Positions 11,925-23,640 of a stretch of DNA of 64,000 nt are shown here, one piece after another. Both the position numbers and the translations under genes were made by a program. The notes under the pieces are model-generated. The model was not told the origin of the DNA. It saw only the letters and a list, made by a program, of their open reading frames with translations, and ran no database searches. Source of the DNA: Pieris napi. Lineage: Eukaryota; Arthropoda; Insecta; Lepidoptera; Pieridae. How positions within the stretch are numbered: position 1 is the stretch's first letter; each line of letters opens with the position of its first letter. The stretch spans positions 7,068,001-7,132,000 of the forward strand of contig NC_062252.1 of assembly GCF_905475465.1 (NCBI RefSeq), in the 5' to 3' direction.

Positions 11925-12312
11925 CGAGGGGGCCGATGGTTGGCCATGCGTCATACTCGTGAACGGGTGCTACTTGTGGTGACTGGTCGTACTTGAATTC
12001 GTGTATGCGGTGATGTTAGTTATTTCGACTATGTGTTTGCGTGTTGTTCCCACGAGAATGTAAGTGCGTGCTACTACTTCACCATGCTTCCTGCTGATAG
12101 AGAACAAGTCTTTGTTTTTAATTTATGTTATTATTATTAATTACTTAAGATGTCATGTGGAACATGGTTGGAGCTCCTTACAAACGTTGTGTAAAAAAAA
12201 CATGGCGATTAAGAAGAGTGGCGGAGAGTTTATTGCCAGTTCTTCTCTTCCGTTCTACGTCTTTGATTTGAGAACTGGCACTAAATGTAAAGTTATAAGC
12301 ATTTCATATAGA
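11925..12312 (+). pseudogene. LINE 3' end with ORF terminus (family L2x), copy 1
   Basis: Carries AMRHTRERVLLVVTGRT followed by a stop (about 11947-11998), then a 3' UTR with landmarks CTTCCTGCTGATAGAGAACA, AAGAAGAGTGGCGGAGAGTT and CAGTTCTTCTCTTCCGTTCT. The same 3' UTR recurs at 13208, 21973, 35490 (all minus) and 40322 (plus, last 90 bp). The peptide terminus is similar to that of the LINE fragment at 33638-34424. It is a 5'-truncated non-LTR element, clade not assigned. Confidence 0.6.
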
Positions 12313-12858
12313 TGTACAAACCCCAAACAAATGTTAATACTACAGTGCCTACCTGTTTCATATATATAATTTGGTATGTGCCATATTTTGGTAATTATAA
12401 ACCATATAAAAACCATCCATCTAAAAACGCTAACATAGAAAATATTAATGAAAACATCGTTAGGAAACTTGTTGTAGGTCCAAATATTCAATATCAACTA
12501 TAACCACGCTACCGAAACTACTCATTACCCTAGCTTTAGAGAGATTGCGATTGTAAAGATGTCGAGAGAAAAAGCACAAAAAAAGCTTCCAATTAAACAA
12601 ATTGATAGATCAGATCGGTTCAACTCGGATCGTTTTTCTTGTTGCTTTGTGATTCACATCTTCAGTCAATCCGTAGTCAAAGAGTTCAACCTTTGTCATT
12701 GTATCACAATGGTTTAATCAGTGTCTACTTGTGTATTTGACGATTTGATAAAAGTGGAAAAGAGTTATTCTGATGCTTATAATCATGTTATTTCTTTTAC
12801 GGAATTATAGTCCCATTTCACTCTAAATAGTGGATGAGGGTTTTAGATAGGCTCACTA

Positions 12859-13066
12859 AGTGTTGGCCTAGGGTATCAGCATGCGACTATTTCCTCTAAG
12901 TTCGATCCCCAGCTGTGCACCAATGTACCATTTGAATTAGAATTCCTTGAATCCCAGAAGTCGACGGCGTGTGTCAGACGCAGAAGGTAAATATTACCTA
13001 TTACAAATTATCAAAAGATACATAAATCTGAGGTCTAGACCTAAAAGGTTGTAACACCACTGGTTT
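12859..13066 (+). mobile_element. SINE S1, diverged copy
   Basis: Keeps TGTTGGCCTAGGGTATCAGC, GTTCGATCCCCAGCTGTGCA and the 3' CCTAAAAGGTTGTAACACCA, but has lost the CTCGAACGGTGAAGG block by deletion. One of the oldest-looking S1 copies. Confidence 0.65.
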
Positions 13067-13084
13067 CTAATTGCGTCTGAATAA

Positions 13085-13205
13085 GAATTATTTCGCTAAA
13101 ATTCGAACCCGGGACCTGTGACTCTATTGAGACATGCTGCTTTCCTCACAATGTTTTTCCTTACCCCACGAGCAAGTGGTAATTGTTTACATATAAAGGA
13201 AAATT
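13085..13205 (-). mobile_element. Fragment of a second SINE-like element
   Basis: On the minus strand, GTGGGGTAAGGAAAAACATTG and GTCCCGGGTTCGAATTTTAG resemble SINE head and body parts (B-box-like GGTTCGAAT), but the sequence is not S1. Short and degraded. Confidence 0.35.
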
Positions 13206-13207
13206 AA

Positions 13208-13440
13208 ATACACTGTTCAAATTCAATTCAAATTCAAAAATCATTTATTAATATAGGTAACACATTGTACACTTATGACTTGTCAGTAAAGAAATACATA
13301 TTAATGCTTCTAATTTTACATTTAGTGCCAGTTCTCAAATCAAGGGAGTAGAACGGAAGAGAAGAACTGGCAATAAACTCTCCGCCACTCTTTTTAATCG
13401 CCATGTTTAAGTACCTACTAAACATTTCGCCACTAGAATA
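13208..13440 (-). mobile_element. LINE L2x 3' end, copy 2
   Basis: Only the last 230 bp of the L2x 3' UTR. Its minus-strand 3' tail is the imperfect ATTTTTGAATTTGAATTGAA repeat, marking the insertion's 3' end near 13208. Confidence 0.6.
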
Positions 13441-13742
13441 ATAAGAGTACGGATTCTATAAAGAACCTCTCTTTTTTAACACCCTTCAATATGTAAGTAA
13501 AGTAGGATTTACAGTAAAATGCATTTCTGAAAGTCCGTGCAATACAATTTTGACTCATCATTTTTGCCCACGTACTCTCTTGTGTGAGCGTAAATCGCCC
13601 GGTACAAGATTGAAAAATATGGACGGAACATCTGTCGTGTAATATTATCAAAATTACAAACGTGATCTCTTGATATCTACGTGTCTCTTTGACAATGTAA
13701 GTAATGGTATAAATTGCGGGTTGCGTAAAAATTAAAATACTT

Positions 13743-13785
13743 GAAACAGGGGACAAACGGGCAGAAGTTCCGTTGTATGGGTATA
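13743..13785 (-). mobile_element. Short LINE-tail fragment (family L3x)
   Basis: ACAGGGGACAAACGGGCAGA matches the end of the longer element at 27981-28350. Too short for more. Confidence 0.4.
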
Positions 13786-13811
13786 TAAGATGTCGTGATT
13801 ATAGATAGATT

Positions 13812-14038
13812 GAGCAGTAGTGGCTTCAGCGTGCGACTCTCACCCGTGAGGTCGTAGGTTCGATCCCCGGCTGTGCACCAATGGAATTTCTTTCTGTATG
13901 TGCGTATTTAACATTCGCTCGAACGGTGAAGGAAAACATCGTGAGTTGCCTATTAGATTTAAAAATGATCATGAAACAGATTCAGAAATCGGGGGCCCAG
14001 ATTTAAAGAGTTTGTAGCGCCACTGATTTATTTATTTT
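13812..14038 (+). mobile_element. SINE S1, internally deleted copy
   Basis: Intact tRNA-like head with GGTTCGATCCCCGGCTGTGC at 13858. Between CATCGTGAG and TTGCCTATTAG about 70 bp of the usual body is missing. The tail is TGATTTATTTATTT. Confidence 0.8.
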
Positions 14039-15992
14039 GATTATAGATAGATATACTTACCTAAGCCTTTATAAGCTTGTAAAGCTATCGGCTCTGTGCT
14101 TGTGCCAGTACTCAGTCACTTTTAACAGAGGTACCGTACTTAACATTGTACATAATATCGAAATAGTGTTTTTAATAACCGTAACGCTTATGTTGCAATC
14201 TTCGGATCGGTTGTTACAAACAACATTGTAGTCGAACAACAAAGTGCCGGCGCAGCTATCGCTGGTAATCCAGTTGTATTCCACATACGTTCTGTCTGTG
14301 TGAGACTTATAGAAACGGCACACACTATAAACTATTATGACCCGAAAACTGTTGTATTTTCACAGGAATGAAATGTTTTTGTTATCAGAAATAATATCAG
14401 AAAAAACATATTAACAATCCTTCGATATCAGAAATAACCCTTTTTAATATGATGAAGCAGTACCGGAAAAAGTACAAACATATTGAACAAATCAACATGA
14501 AGCGGATCTTTATTTTTCCTTTAATATGTCGCTCAAGAGAGAAAAAATTACAAACGAAATGTTCCAAAACAAAATACAGAATATTTTCGTTCACGTTTTC
14601 CTTATTTCACGACATTCGGTTTATACCAATGAAACAAAATACGTTATGTTTCTAGTAGGTTTATTCTTATTGCGCAAATTATAGTTGCTTTAAAAGTTCG
14701 CCATCGAATCAATGTTAGTTTCAGTAGATTTTAAATAATAATCAAAACAAATTCAACTCTTAATCTAATTTATAATAAAGTCTTAAAGATTGTGATATTT
14801 TTGAGAATACTTGCACTAACACTATAAAAAAAATTATAAACTAAAATTTTAAATGTTTAATTTTCATTGTTATAATATTGAAATGGGTTGGAATAAGTAC
14901 TTTGTGTTGTCAAGTTTCGTACTCCTTGGGGCATTGGGCAAACGTCTCTTTAACACATGTTAAACAGTTGTTTTTTTCTACACAAACAAAAGAATGTATA
15001 GTTAAAAAAGAAAGTGCACTAGCCCCCACACTAGGATTCCCTGTCGAGGGCAGCTAGTCTCTTCCATTGGTCATATTATTGATTGTAGATACTTAATATA
15101 TTCTAATAAGTTATTTTATATATATATATATATACAACAACAATATATAACAATTATTATATAAAGTAGTGAACATTTTGCTTTTAAGAAAGTGGTTAAA
15201 AATGTAAGGGCATGTGAAAAAGCGTTAGGCGAAGAAAGTGCTTTTTTTAAGTAGCTTGTATATGTAAACAATATGGTGTGATCGATCTTTGTTTCCAAAA
15301 AATTCGACTAATGCCATGATGATTACATTGATGTGTATTCTAACTTAAGAGTTAATCATATATATATACTCAAAGCGAACTTCAGTTCCTAACAGTAACA
15401 AGCCTACATAACTAACAATTATTTACATAAGAATTAGTAATAAGGTACAATGTGCAAAGAAACTTCGTAACAAGTTTGCAGCCCGCGGGCTACCTGCCCG
15501 AAAAGCCTTACATTTCCGACCTAATTAACCTTATAATTTTTCGAGAAAAACCAGCACACATTCTACGTAATTTTACATCCACCTTCATTTTTTCCTTTGA
15601 TCTTAAATAAAGGAACATTCTTCAGAAAGTTATAAAAATAACTTTTTGTATTACATAAAGGAAACTCTGGGCGTTTCTTACTCTAAACTAGAACAAAATT
15701 GTTATTTGATAAAAACTCAGTAGGTAGTAATTAAAAAGAAAATTGTTTTCCACAGGGTATAATACCAGTGCTGGTTTTTGTTAATCACTGATGTAATTCT
15801 GAATAGGAATTCAATCCAAAATGTATATACCTATTCTCGTAGCTTCGCATATCCATATTTAAATATTGAAAGTCATTTACCTGGTAAACCTATTTCATGT
15901 AATATGTGTTATATATAATGTTAAATATTGTTACATGACAAATAAAACTCTATAAAACATGACGTGTAAAGTAAGGTATTTAAATCGCAAGG
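14039..15992. other. Non-coding DNA with one possible repeat tail
   Basis: Mostly unassignable AT-rich sequence with a (TA)n run near 15117-15134. The stretch 14900-15060 (CTAGCCCCCACACTAGGATT) resembles in reverse complement parts of 19640-19680 and 32270-32320, suggesting a shared old retroelement tail. No gene. Confidence 0.35.
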
Positions 15993-16294
15993 GAGCAGAG
16001 TTGGCCTAGTGGCTTAAGCGTGCGACTCTCATACCTGAGGTCGTAGGTTCGATCCCCGGCTGTGCACAAATGGACTTTCTTTCTATGTGTGCATTTAACA
16101 TTTGCTCGAACGGTGAAGGAAAACATCGTGAGGAAACCGACATGTCTTAGACCCAAAAAGTCGACGGCGTGTGTCAGGCACTGAAGGCTGATCACCTACT
16201 TGCCTATTAGATTTAAAATGATCATGAAACAGATTCAGAAATCTCAGGCCAAGACCTAAAGAGGTTGTAGCGACACTGATTTATTTATTTAATT
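15993..16294 (+). mobile_element. SINE S1, full-length copy
   Basis: About 300 bp from GAGCAGAGTTGGCCTAGTGG to TGATTTATTTATTTAATT. All body blocks are present, including AAAAGTCGACGGCGTGTGTC and GGCTGATCACCTACTTGCCT. Good reference copy for the family. Confidence 0.85.
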
Positions 16295-17044
16295 GTTACA
16301 TGTAATGTCGCAAAGTCACTTTCAAAGTTGTAAAATACGTATATGCGTTGAGAGAAAAGTTAAATTAAAAAGTTAAGTTAAGTCATAAAATAATTTACTT
16401 ATTTATAATACAAAAGACCTCAGAAAGTGTCTATCTACTTCATTCCCGATAGAGAGGTTACTCGGCAACCACCCAAAGTGAGACTTGGCCTATGAAACGT
16501 AATTAATCAATTTATGAAATCCATACAATATTGAAAATTTAATTTAACATTAATTTGTTATAAAATAAAAATTCAATATGAACTATATTTTTCCAAATTC
16601 ATAACAAAATAAAAACAAAATAAAAACACATCACTTATGCGTAAATATTAATTGGAGTAGCAATTTTCCATCAGACTATAAAGCTCTATACATATTAAAA
16701 CACATGCTATTACACTATAAAATCCATTGTTGGACCTTAATCGGGTAATAAAATAAATTGTCTCCATGATTCCCATGGCTTGCAAAGCGTCAATATTCAT
16801 TTGGCTCGCAACACGTGATATCTTTACGAGTAAAAGCTTTAAAACTAATGGAAACTTAACTGTCAGGAATTTAAATGACACTGTAAAACATACACTTATT
16901 TATTATTAGGGTGTATTATGTGATGTCTCGCAAGAGATGTTTAAAATCCCATAGATGATTTAATGTGTTAGTATTGTCTTTGTTATTAGTTAAGCAAAAC
17001 ATTTATTATAATTCCGGAGCAATACTGGGGGTTAGAACCGTATC
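16295..17044. other. Non-coding DNA, nothing recognised
   Basis: AT-rich flank of the satellite array. No supportable feature. Confidence 0.4.
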
Positions 17045-17860
17045 CTACTTCGTAACGTGATTTTAATTACTCGGTTTAATTATAATTGAATTGAACATTC
17101 TGTAAAACCGCATTGAAAGGACTATTGAAAGAAAAACAAAAGAAGAGCATTTTTCAAATTTAGAATGTGATAGCATAAGGTTCTCAGAAATCTCATTCTA
17201 GCTTATTTCGTAACATGCTCTTAGCTACTCAGTTTAATTATAATTGAACTAAACCTTACTATAAAACGGCATTGGAAGAACTATTAAAAGAAAAACAAAA
17301 GAAATGCATTTTTTAAATTTAGAATGTGATAACATAAGGTTCTCAGAAATCTCACTCTAGCTTATTTCGTAACGTGCTCTTAGCTACTCAGTTTAATTAT
17401 TATTGAACATAACCTTACAATAACAACGTATTGGAAGAACTATTGAAAGAAAAACAAAAGAAATTACATTTTTCAAATTTAGAATGTGATAGCATAAGGT
17501 TCTCAGAAATCTCATTCTAGCTTATTTCGTAACATGCTCTTAGCTACTCCGTTTAATTATAACTGAATATAACCTTACAGTAACAACGTATTGGAAGAAC
17601 TATTAAAAGAGAAACAAAAGAAATGCATTTTTCAAATTTAGAATGTTATAACATAAGGTTCTCAGAAATCTCACTCTATCTTATTTCGGAACGTGCTCTT
17701 AGTTACTCAGCTTAATTATACTTGTACCAAACATTCTATAAAATAGAATTGGAAGGACTATTGAAAGAAAAACAAAAGAAAGTACATTTTTCAAATTTAG
17801 AATTTGATAACATAAGTTTCTCAGAAATCTCACTCTAGCTTATTTCGTAACGTGCTCTTA

Positions 17861-18679
17861 TGGTGCGCTTACACGAGGGCAATAATTGCTCGGCGATACG
17901 AATGGACCTATCTGGAGCAATTAATGGAGCAATTTCAATAAATTCAATAAATTTCAAAAAATTATTTCGGCGATATTGCTTATAATTGCTCCAGATATTT
18001 CATATCGCTCAATGTCGCAGATACGAATTGACGAATATCCAATGGACTTGGAAATTCCTAGCAATTTTTGTATATGTCTCATTCGCACTTGTTTGTTTTG
18101 CGGCTTGCCGTCTTGCTTCCGCGGGGACAGCGAGAGGTCTAAATAATAATAATTTCTAATTACTTTATTCAAAAGTAATTCAAAGTATGTTCGTGAAATT
18201 CTAGTAAAGTTTTTGAATAATATATTATCTAATTCTTGAAAAAAAAAAAACAATTAAAGTAAAGAATTAAAGAAAAATTAAAAAAATAATAAATTAAAAA
18301 TTTAATTAATTAATTATTTTTTTCTTTAATTTTATTTTCACAATGAAAATTGCGGCCTCTTTGCCAAAAACGATCGCACCCAGATTTGACGCACCAGACG
18401 CCTTTTCCTTTTCTTTCTTTTTTGTTTTTGATTAATAATAAAAAAAGCGCTACAAGCCGCCGCAGCAAGAAGAATGTCGTCCATAGCGAGCGAATACTGA
18501 AATGCTCGTGTATGACAGTATTGCCTAGTTGATGAAGTTGTGCCATATCGCTCAATATTGTATTGCGCAGTATTGATGCTTGTTGCCGTTGCCGTAAATT
18601 GCTTGATGTAGTCGTGACGTCATAATTGACGAGTATTGACTGGAATTGAGCAATTTTAATTGCCCGTGTAAGCGCACCT
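17861..18679 (-). mobile_element. PIF/Harbinger-type element, truncated, TTA duplication
   Basis: Ends GGTGCGCTTACACGAGGGCA and TTGCCCGTGTAAGCGCACC form inverted repeats of roughly 30 bp. TTA lies on both sides (17858-17860 and 18680-18682), while sibling satellite units carry a single TTA at that point (CTCTTAGTTACT), so the empty site is visible inside the window. A 3-bp TTA duplication and minus-strand peptides resembling the N-terminus of a Harbinger nuclease support the PIF/Harbinger call. At 819 bp it lacks most of a transposase and is non-autonomous. Confidence 0.75.
17954..18555 (-). pseudogene. Harbinger-type transposase N-terminal remnant
   Basis: Two minus-strand frames. The upstream one (18555-18310) includes RRLVALFLLLIKNKKERKGK followed by GVWCVKSG and RGRNFHCE, in the layout of the Arg/Lys-rich, W-containing start of Harbinger nucleases (W.HP..., then G.FHTL). 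The next (18253-17954) includes NFTRISRTYFELLLNKV, like the family's F.YFRMS..TF..LL..V. The DDE catalytic core is absent, so this is a broken remnant. Frames are separated by AT-rich sequence and stops. The assignment is by motif order from memory. Confidence 0.5.
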
Positions 18680-18825
18680 TTAGTTACTCAATTTAATTAT
18701 AATTGAACATAACCTTACAATAAAACCGCATTGGAAGAACTATTAAAAGAAAAACAAAAGAAACGCATTTTTCAAATTTAGAATGTGATAAACAAAACAG
18801 TTTCTCAGAAATCTCACGTACTTCA

Positions 18826-20029
18826 TACTTATATACTGATCCATACATTGGAGCTATAATGATGAGTAAAATTTAAATAATGCAAACGTTACGCCACTTT
18901 AGCCAACCCCTCGGGCCGGCTTTGATTAATTCGTACTCGCTAAGTCAGATTAAAAGTTTCCGAGATTCATTGTGAAACGCGTGAGCTTATAATGAATCAA
19001 TTATGACTTCATTTTCTACTGAATGAGAAAATCAAAGATCTTGTTAATAAAAAATTAAGACGTTTATACTTAATTATCTTTAATATCCAATATCCGCATC
19101 TTGCATACTTAGATGTTGTAATCTATACAAATCAACCTAAACTGCTTCTTTGTTTGAGTGGTAGAACGCTCTAGTCTTAGTTTAATTTATCGAGAACTTC
19201 GCTACGACCAGATGAACGCAAATACAACCGCGGTGCACAACTATTCCATATATATTACAAAATGCATACTTTTCAAACCTCCGGTGTTTAACCATTCATG
19301 AAGTCGTGAAGAATCAAAGAATACTTAATGTATATGTGTCAAGCAAACATTCATAAATATATTTAAAAAATAAAACGTAAATGTCAAGATAAAAAACAAA
19401 TGAATTTACATATTTGTCTGTATAATATGTATATATATGTATTACATATCTTGGTATGACTTTGAGGTTTCATAAACTAACACACAGTGCACGATCATAA
19501 CAACTTTCAGCTACCCTCTCAAATACATGCACACACACCTATTCACACACTCACTCATTCACTTCATTTGTAACACTAAATTTATAACTATTTTTTTTTT
19601 AACTAATTTAAATATGTATAACGTAATAATTGTTTTCTAGTTACCCACAACACGGCCTCCCTAGTGTGGGGACTAGCGATATATGAATTCTGTCACAAAC
19701 CCTTTTGTCATAATTGTTATTATTATTCTAAGAACTTTAATCTAAGAGTTGGATTTCACAAACCATACTTTTCAATTGGTCGCTATTCACTTGCACTAAC
19801 TATAGCAGTGTAAATAAACTTAGCAAATTTAATTACTATGGAACGTGTGTACCGCGGTGTAGACAACGTTGAAGCCTTAGATTTAATTACATCTAGTGCA
19901 ACCAGCCGTGGAATTGTCAACTTGTCTAAACGTGCTGGTATGAACATTGGATGGTGCTAAAATCTTTACGGAAATAATGTAATATAAAGAGTTAATAAAG
20001 ACTTTGTAGCATTAAAACAATTTTAATCT
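18826..20029. other. Non-coding DNA
   Basis: No gene. Near 19640-19680 CTCCCTAGTGTGGGGACTAG resembles other retroelement-tail fragments in the window (see 14900-15060). Confidence 0.35.
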
Positions 20030-20036
20030 TGAAGTT

Positions 20037-20632
20037 TTGACGTGACAACGTCTTATAATTCGATGGAGCCGGCTGCACGCACGAAAAACATGACTCATGC
20101 GCCGTTACCTCGCTCTGAGGCGTTCCATTTAAAATTGACATAATTGTATTTATGCGTACAAATAAATGTTACTTGATCAATTCAATTGTGATTTCCATTT
20201 ACCTCCTTCTCTATATCCATACAAAATACCTATCAAACAAATAAAATTTATTTTTGACGTGACAACGTCTTATAAATCGATGGAGCCGGCTGGACGCACA
20301 TGACTCATGCGGCGTTACCTCACTCTGAGGCGTTACTTCGCTCTGAGGCGTTCCATTTAAGGCTTTAAGTGCAAGCGAGAGCGCGAAGCGACAGAGAGGC
20401 ACAATCGGACTCCGCGCTCTTCAGCGTTCGACGTCTGTCTCTCTCCTACTTGAGTGAGCGATTCGTGACGTTGTCACGTTCAACTATCGTCAGTAAACCG
20501 ACTTTACAGACAACCGATTTTTTTTTTGAAAAATGCCTGAATCCCTATCCCATCCCATCAATATTTTTTTATGACGTTGTCACGTTCAACTATCGTCAGT
20601 AACCCGACTTTACAGACAACCGATTTTTATAA
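20037..20632. mobile_element. Uncharacterised inverted-end element(s) with internal duplications
   Basis: GACGTGACAACGTCTTATAA occurs at about 20039 and 20255, each followed by TCGATGGAGCCGGCTG. The reverse-complement core ACGTTGTCACGT occurs at about 20468 and 20574, each followed by TCAACTATCGTCAGTAA and ACTTTACAGACAACCGATTT. So two left-type ends are followed by two right-type ends. Inside, the CTCTGAGGCGTT motif is tandemly repeated, and GC content is well above the surroundings. This looks like a DNA transposon or MITE family with nested or partially duplicated copies; superfamily unknown. Confidence 0.55.
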
Positions 20633-20639
20633 GTATGTA

Positions 20640-21972
20640 AGGTCAAGACTTAATAATAATAATTAAAGCCCTTCGGACGCTTTTAATTAACTAACGCACA
20701 TGGGATTTGGTTGTTAGTAGATTCTCCGAAATGATTTTTCAGTATCAGAAAGTTTAACAAATACAGACGCAGAAATGTGACACGCTATAACCAGTAAGAT
20801 ATTGGGACTCAAACCCAGGAATAGGTAAATACTCGTTAGTTACTAAGTTGCGGATAAATGTAAAAACATATTAGATACATTTGCAATACAAGTATCATAA
20901 AAAAATTTGAATAAACTCTGTCTGTAAAGTTGAATAAAAATTGAATTAATTCAAAAATCCACTTAAGATTTGAATTGTATAACAGCTAACTTTGAAATTG
21001 CGATTGTGTATCCGAATTTAACTTCACTCCTCGTTCCCGAAGTTTTCGTTTTAAACCTTTTTATAAAACTCTTCCTTTATTGTACTTTGTTGAAATTATA
21101 ATTCTGTTATTTCTACATTGTTTTGTAAATTAAAATCTCACTAACTAGTAACTGGGGTCAGTGGTTTTATAGGAATCCTTGTCGATGATGTTTTAAGCTT
21201 TAATTCAATTCAATTCTGTCCAAAGTTAAGGGTAAATCAAGTTACCTGTGAATCCAGATTATGGTTTTAGATTGAAGTTCAGTCTAAAGACTTTATTTAT
21301 ATCACAAAACATAGACAAAAGATTTAAAATGGCGGCCGTATGGCTAAGGCTTCCTTCAGATAGTCTAGACGGTAAATGGCTAAAATAAATCATTTAGAAT
21401 AATAATGGTATATTGGATACGTTGTTCGGTAAGTAAAGAAAATAGGACACTATTTAACACCCGAATCTGATGCTTGGCGGTGTGCCTACGACAAAACCAA
21501 TAAGTTATTGCAGACATATTTCTACATCTATATTTTTACCTTTTGTGCCAAAAACCCAAAATATATATCTAATGAAACAAATTCACTACTGTCAACGCCA
21601 AATACCTCAACAACTAATCCCTTGAGGCGTTGATAGATATATAATTAGATTATCTTGGGTTAATTCAAACCTACACAAACATATTGCAAATACATGTCCC
21701 GTATTATTTAATAGTAATACAGTGATGAAAACTATATGGGTATTGGCCACAGATTGCATCCGATTCTCAGATCTTTTTTATTTTTATAGACAAGTGGAAT
21801 TGTCTACCTGATGTATGTCGCCGATTTTTGCACTAAAAAATACCGGTTTCATCACTATGTTTACTTAACTTGTACACAATATATATATACGCACGTTGCG
21901 TATAAACAAATAAAAATGCAATATTGCATAGATTGAATGCACAACCTCAGGGCTGAGTGTACAGCCTAAAAA
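20640..21972. other. Non-coding DNA, nothing recognised
   Basis: AT-rich, no supportable gene or repeat boundary. Confidence 0.4.
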
Positions 21973-22445
21973 TTCAAAAGTCAAAAATCATTCATTCATA
22001 TAGGTAGCATAATGTACACTTATAAACGTCAAGAAAAAGAAATATATATGAAATGCTTCTAAATTTACATTTACTGCCAGTTCTCAAATCAAGGGCGTAG
22101 AACGGAAGAGAAGAACAGACTATAAACTATCCGCCACTCTTTTTAATCGCCAAGTTTTTTGTTTTACACAATGTTTGTAAGGAGCTGCAACCATTACACC
22201 ATGTACCACATGACATCTGAAGTAATTAATAATAATAAAATAAATTAAAAACAATGATTTGTCCTCTATCAGCAGGAGGCATGGTGAAATAGGAGAACGC
22301 ACTTACATTCTCGTGGAAACAACACGCAAATACGAGAAATAACTAACATCACCGCATACACCAATTCAAGTACGACCAGTCACCACAAGTAGCACCCGTT
22401 CACGAGTATGACGCATGGCCAGCCATCGGCCCGACCGACCATCAC
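21973..22445 (-). pseudogene. LINE L2x 3' end, copy 3 (longest)
   Basis: Minus strand. It carries the remnant AMRHTRERVLL.VTGRT near 22363-22418, then the 3' UTR with the same blocks as 11925-12312, ending at a TTTTTGAATTTTTAG tail near 21973. Together with 11925 it shows the longest common segment of the family. Confidence 0.6.
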
Positions 22446-22545
22446 TGCTTTTAGATTATTATAATATATACAGATTTTTAGATAAATATGATAATTATAT
22501 ACCATTACGCTCACACAACGCATGACGGAAAGCTTGTAAGTCGAG

Positions 22546-22814
22546 CAGCAGGCGATGGAGCGTGCAATGCTTGGCATCTTCTTTTGCGACCGTTGCATTC
22601 GTGAAAAAACCGGCTTGAGAGACGTAGTAAGGGCTATTGTTGGGCAAGCCATATAGCGCGTATAGACAAGAACTGATGGACCCACAGGCTCCATGGAATG
22701 GAGACCTCGGCCGCTCGCCGACTAGTTTGCTCTTACAGGATACAGAGATATTAGTACTGGAGGAAGATGGAGGAGGCCTACGTTCAGAAATGGACCAAAA
22801 AAAGAGACTGGTGA
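22546..22814 (+). pseudogene. RTE-type LINE ORF2 C-terminus, decayed
   Basis: QQAMERAMLGIFFCDRCIRE (22546 onward) matches the RAMERAMLG.SL.D.IRNEEI motif I know from RTE-type reverse transcriptase polyproteins of Lepidoptera. SMEWRPR lies in the same frame at 22690-22710. WRKMEEAYVQKWTKKRDW then a stop (22758-22814) is in another frame, so at least one indel separates them. Missing between are the usual VGRPP.RW blocks. Non-functional remnant. Confidence 0.65.
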
Positions 22815-23339
22815 TGATGATAGTTGTATAGTTTCTGGTGAAAGCATTATGTGAAATAATCTCTAATAACACAACAACAAAAATAAATAAACCACGGCAA
22901 ATTAACCAATTCCCATTTATCTGTGGCCACGATTCATAAAAGTAATTTTCTTTAAGAAAACCGCAAAGAAATGAGTTCGTTATTTACATCAACGATCGGA
23001 GATAGAATCTTTTATCTCTTATTCAATGGAATGTTTTTGCCATAATTTCAAAGGACGCCTAATTACTTGAACGGCCGGACCGCTTTTGAAAACATTTACA
23101 AGTATCTCTTGCTTTATTTTAATAATATTAGAATATAGTTTCATATAAAATTTGATTGTTGACAACTCTTGAAAAAATATATATCTTGAATATATATATA
23201 TATTATTATCTGGTTCTTTAAAGATATCTACTATTTCTTCCCAACATTTAATTTTCATATTACTATCAGAATACTCAGATAACGCAAAAGGCATCCCATA
23301 AACACGGACGATTCTGAATTTCTACGATAAATCTCTCAG

Positions 23340-23640
23340 TATCGAAACTCATTTTTCGCTATCTTATTGCAATGAGCGCGAATTTGGCGCCTTGCTTGGC
23401 GGACCGTTGGCTACCGAGTGAGTGAGACGCAACTTGCTCGCATACATTTTGTTGGCGACGTCGCCAGGCTGCCAAGTAGCCAGTCTCCACCCAAGTGACC
23501 CGTCGTCGTGGCTACGCATTCAAATTGGCGACGTTGCCAAACCGTCGCCAAGTGAGTGAGGTGCCATACATGTGAATACTAATTGTTTGGATACGTAGCC
23601 GGCGACGTGGCCATGGCGTCTCGGTGAGGGAGGGCACTAA
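23340..23640. repeat. GC-rich palindrome-bearing stretch, possible MITE
   Basis: A strikingly GC-rich island. TGGCGACGTCGCCA (about 23452-23465) is a perfect 14-bp palindrome. Variants GGCGACGTTGCCAA, CGTCGCCAAGTGAGTGAG and GGCGACGTGGCC recur within 150 bp. The clustered inverted motifs suggest a DNA-transposon end region, but ends and duplication could not be fixed. No long frame. Confidence 0.4.

Larger units (their letters stand above)
17045..18825 (+). repeat. 159-bp satellite array, six units, interrupted
   Basis: Units begin near 17045, 17203, 17362, 17522, 17681 and 17840, a 158-160 bp period. Each has TTATTTCGTAACGTGCTCTT, GGAAGAACTATT.AAAGA, CATTTTTCAAATTTAGAATG and TTCTCAGAAATCTCACTCTA. 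The sixth unit is split after 20 bp by the 819-bp element at 17861-18679 and resumes at 18683. Unit divergence is moderate, so the array is not freshly amplified. No function can be read from it. Confidence 0.9.

Noticed and set aside
15980..16195. Minus ORF of 71 codons, also seen at 42862-43131 and 58010-58213
   Set aside because: The shared peptide (VDFLGLRH, GDRTYDLR) is translated S1 SINE sequence, not a protein family.
22380..22872. Minus-strand ORFs of 104 and 125 codons
   Set aside because: They are antisense shadows over an RTE-type fragment on the plus strand and an L2x tail; the plus-strand peptide motifs explain the openness.
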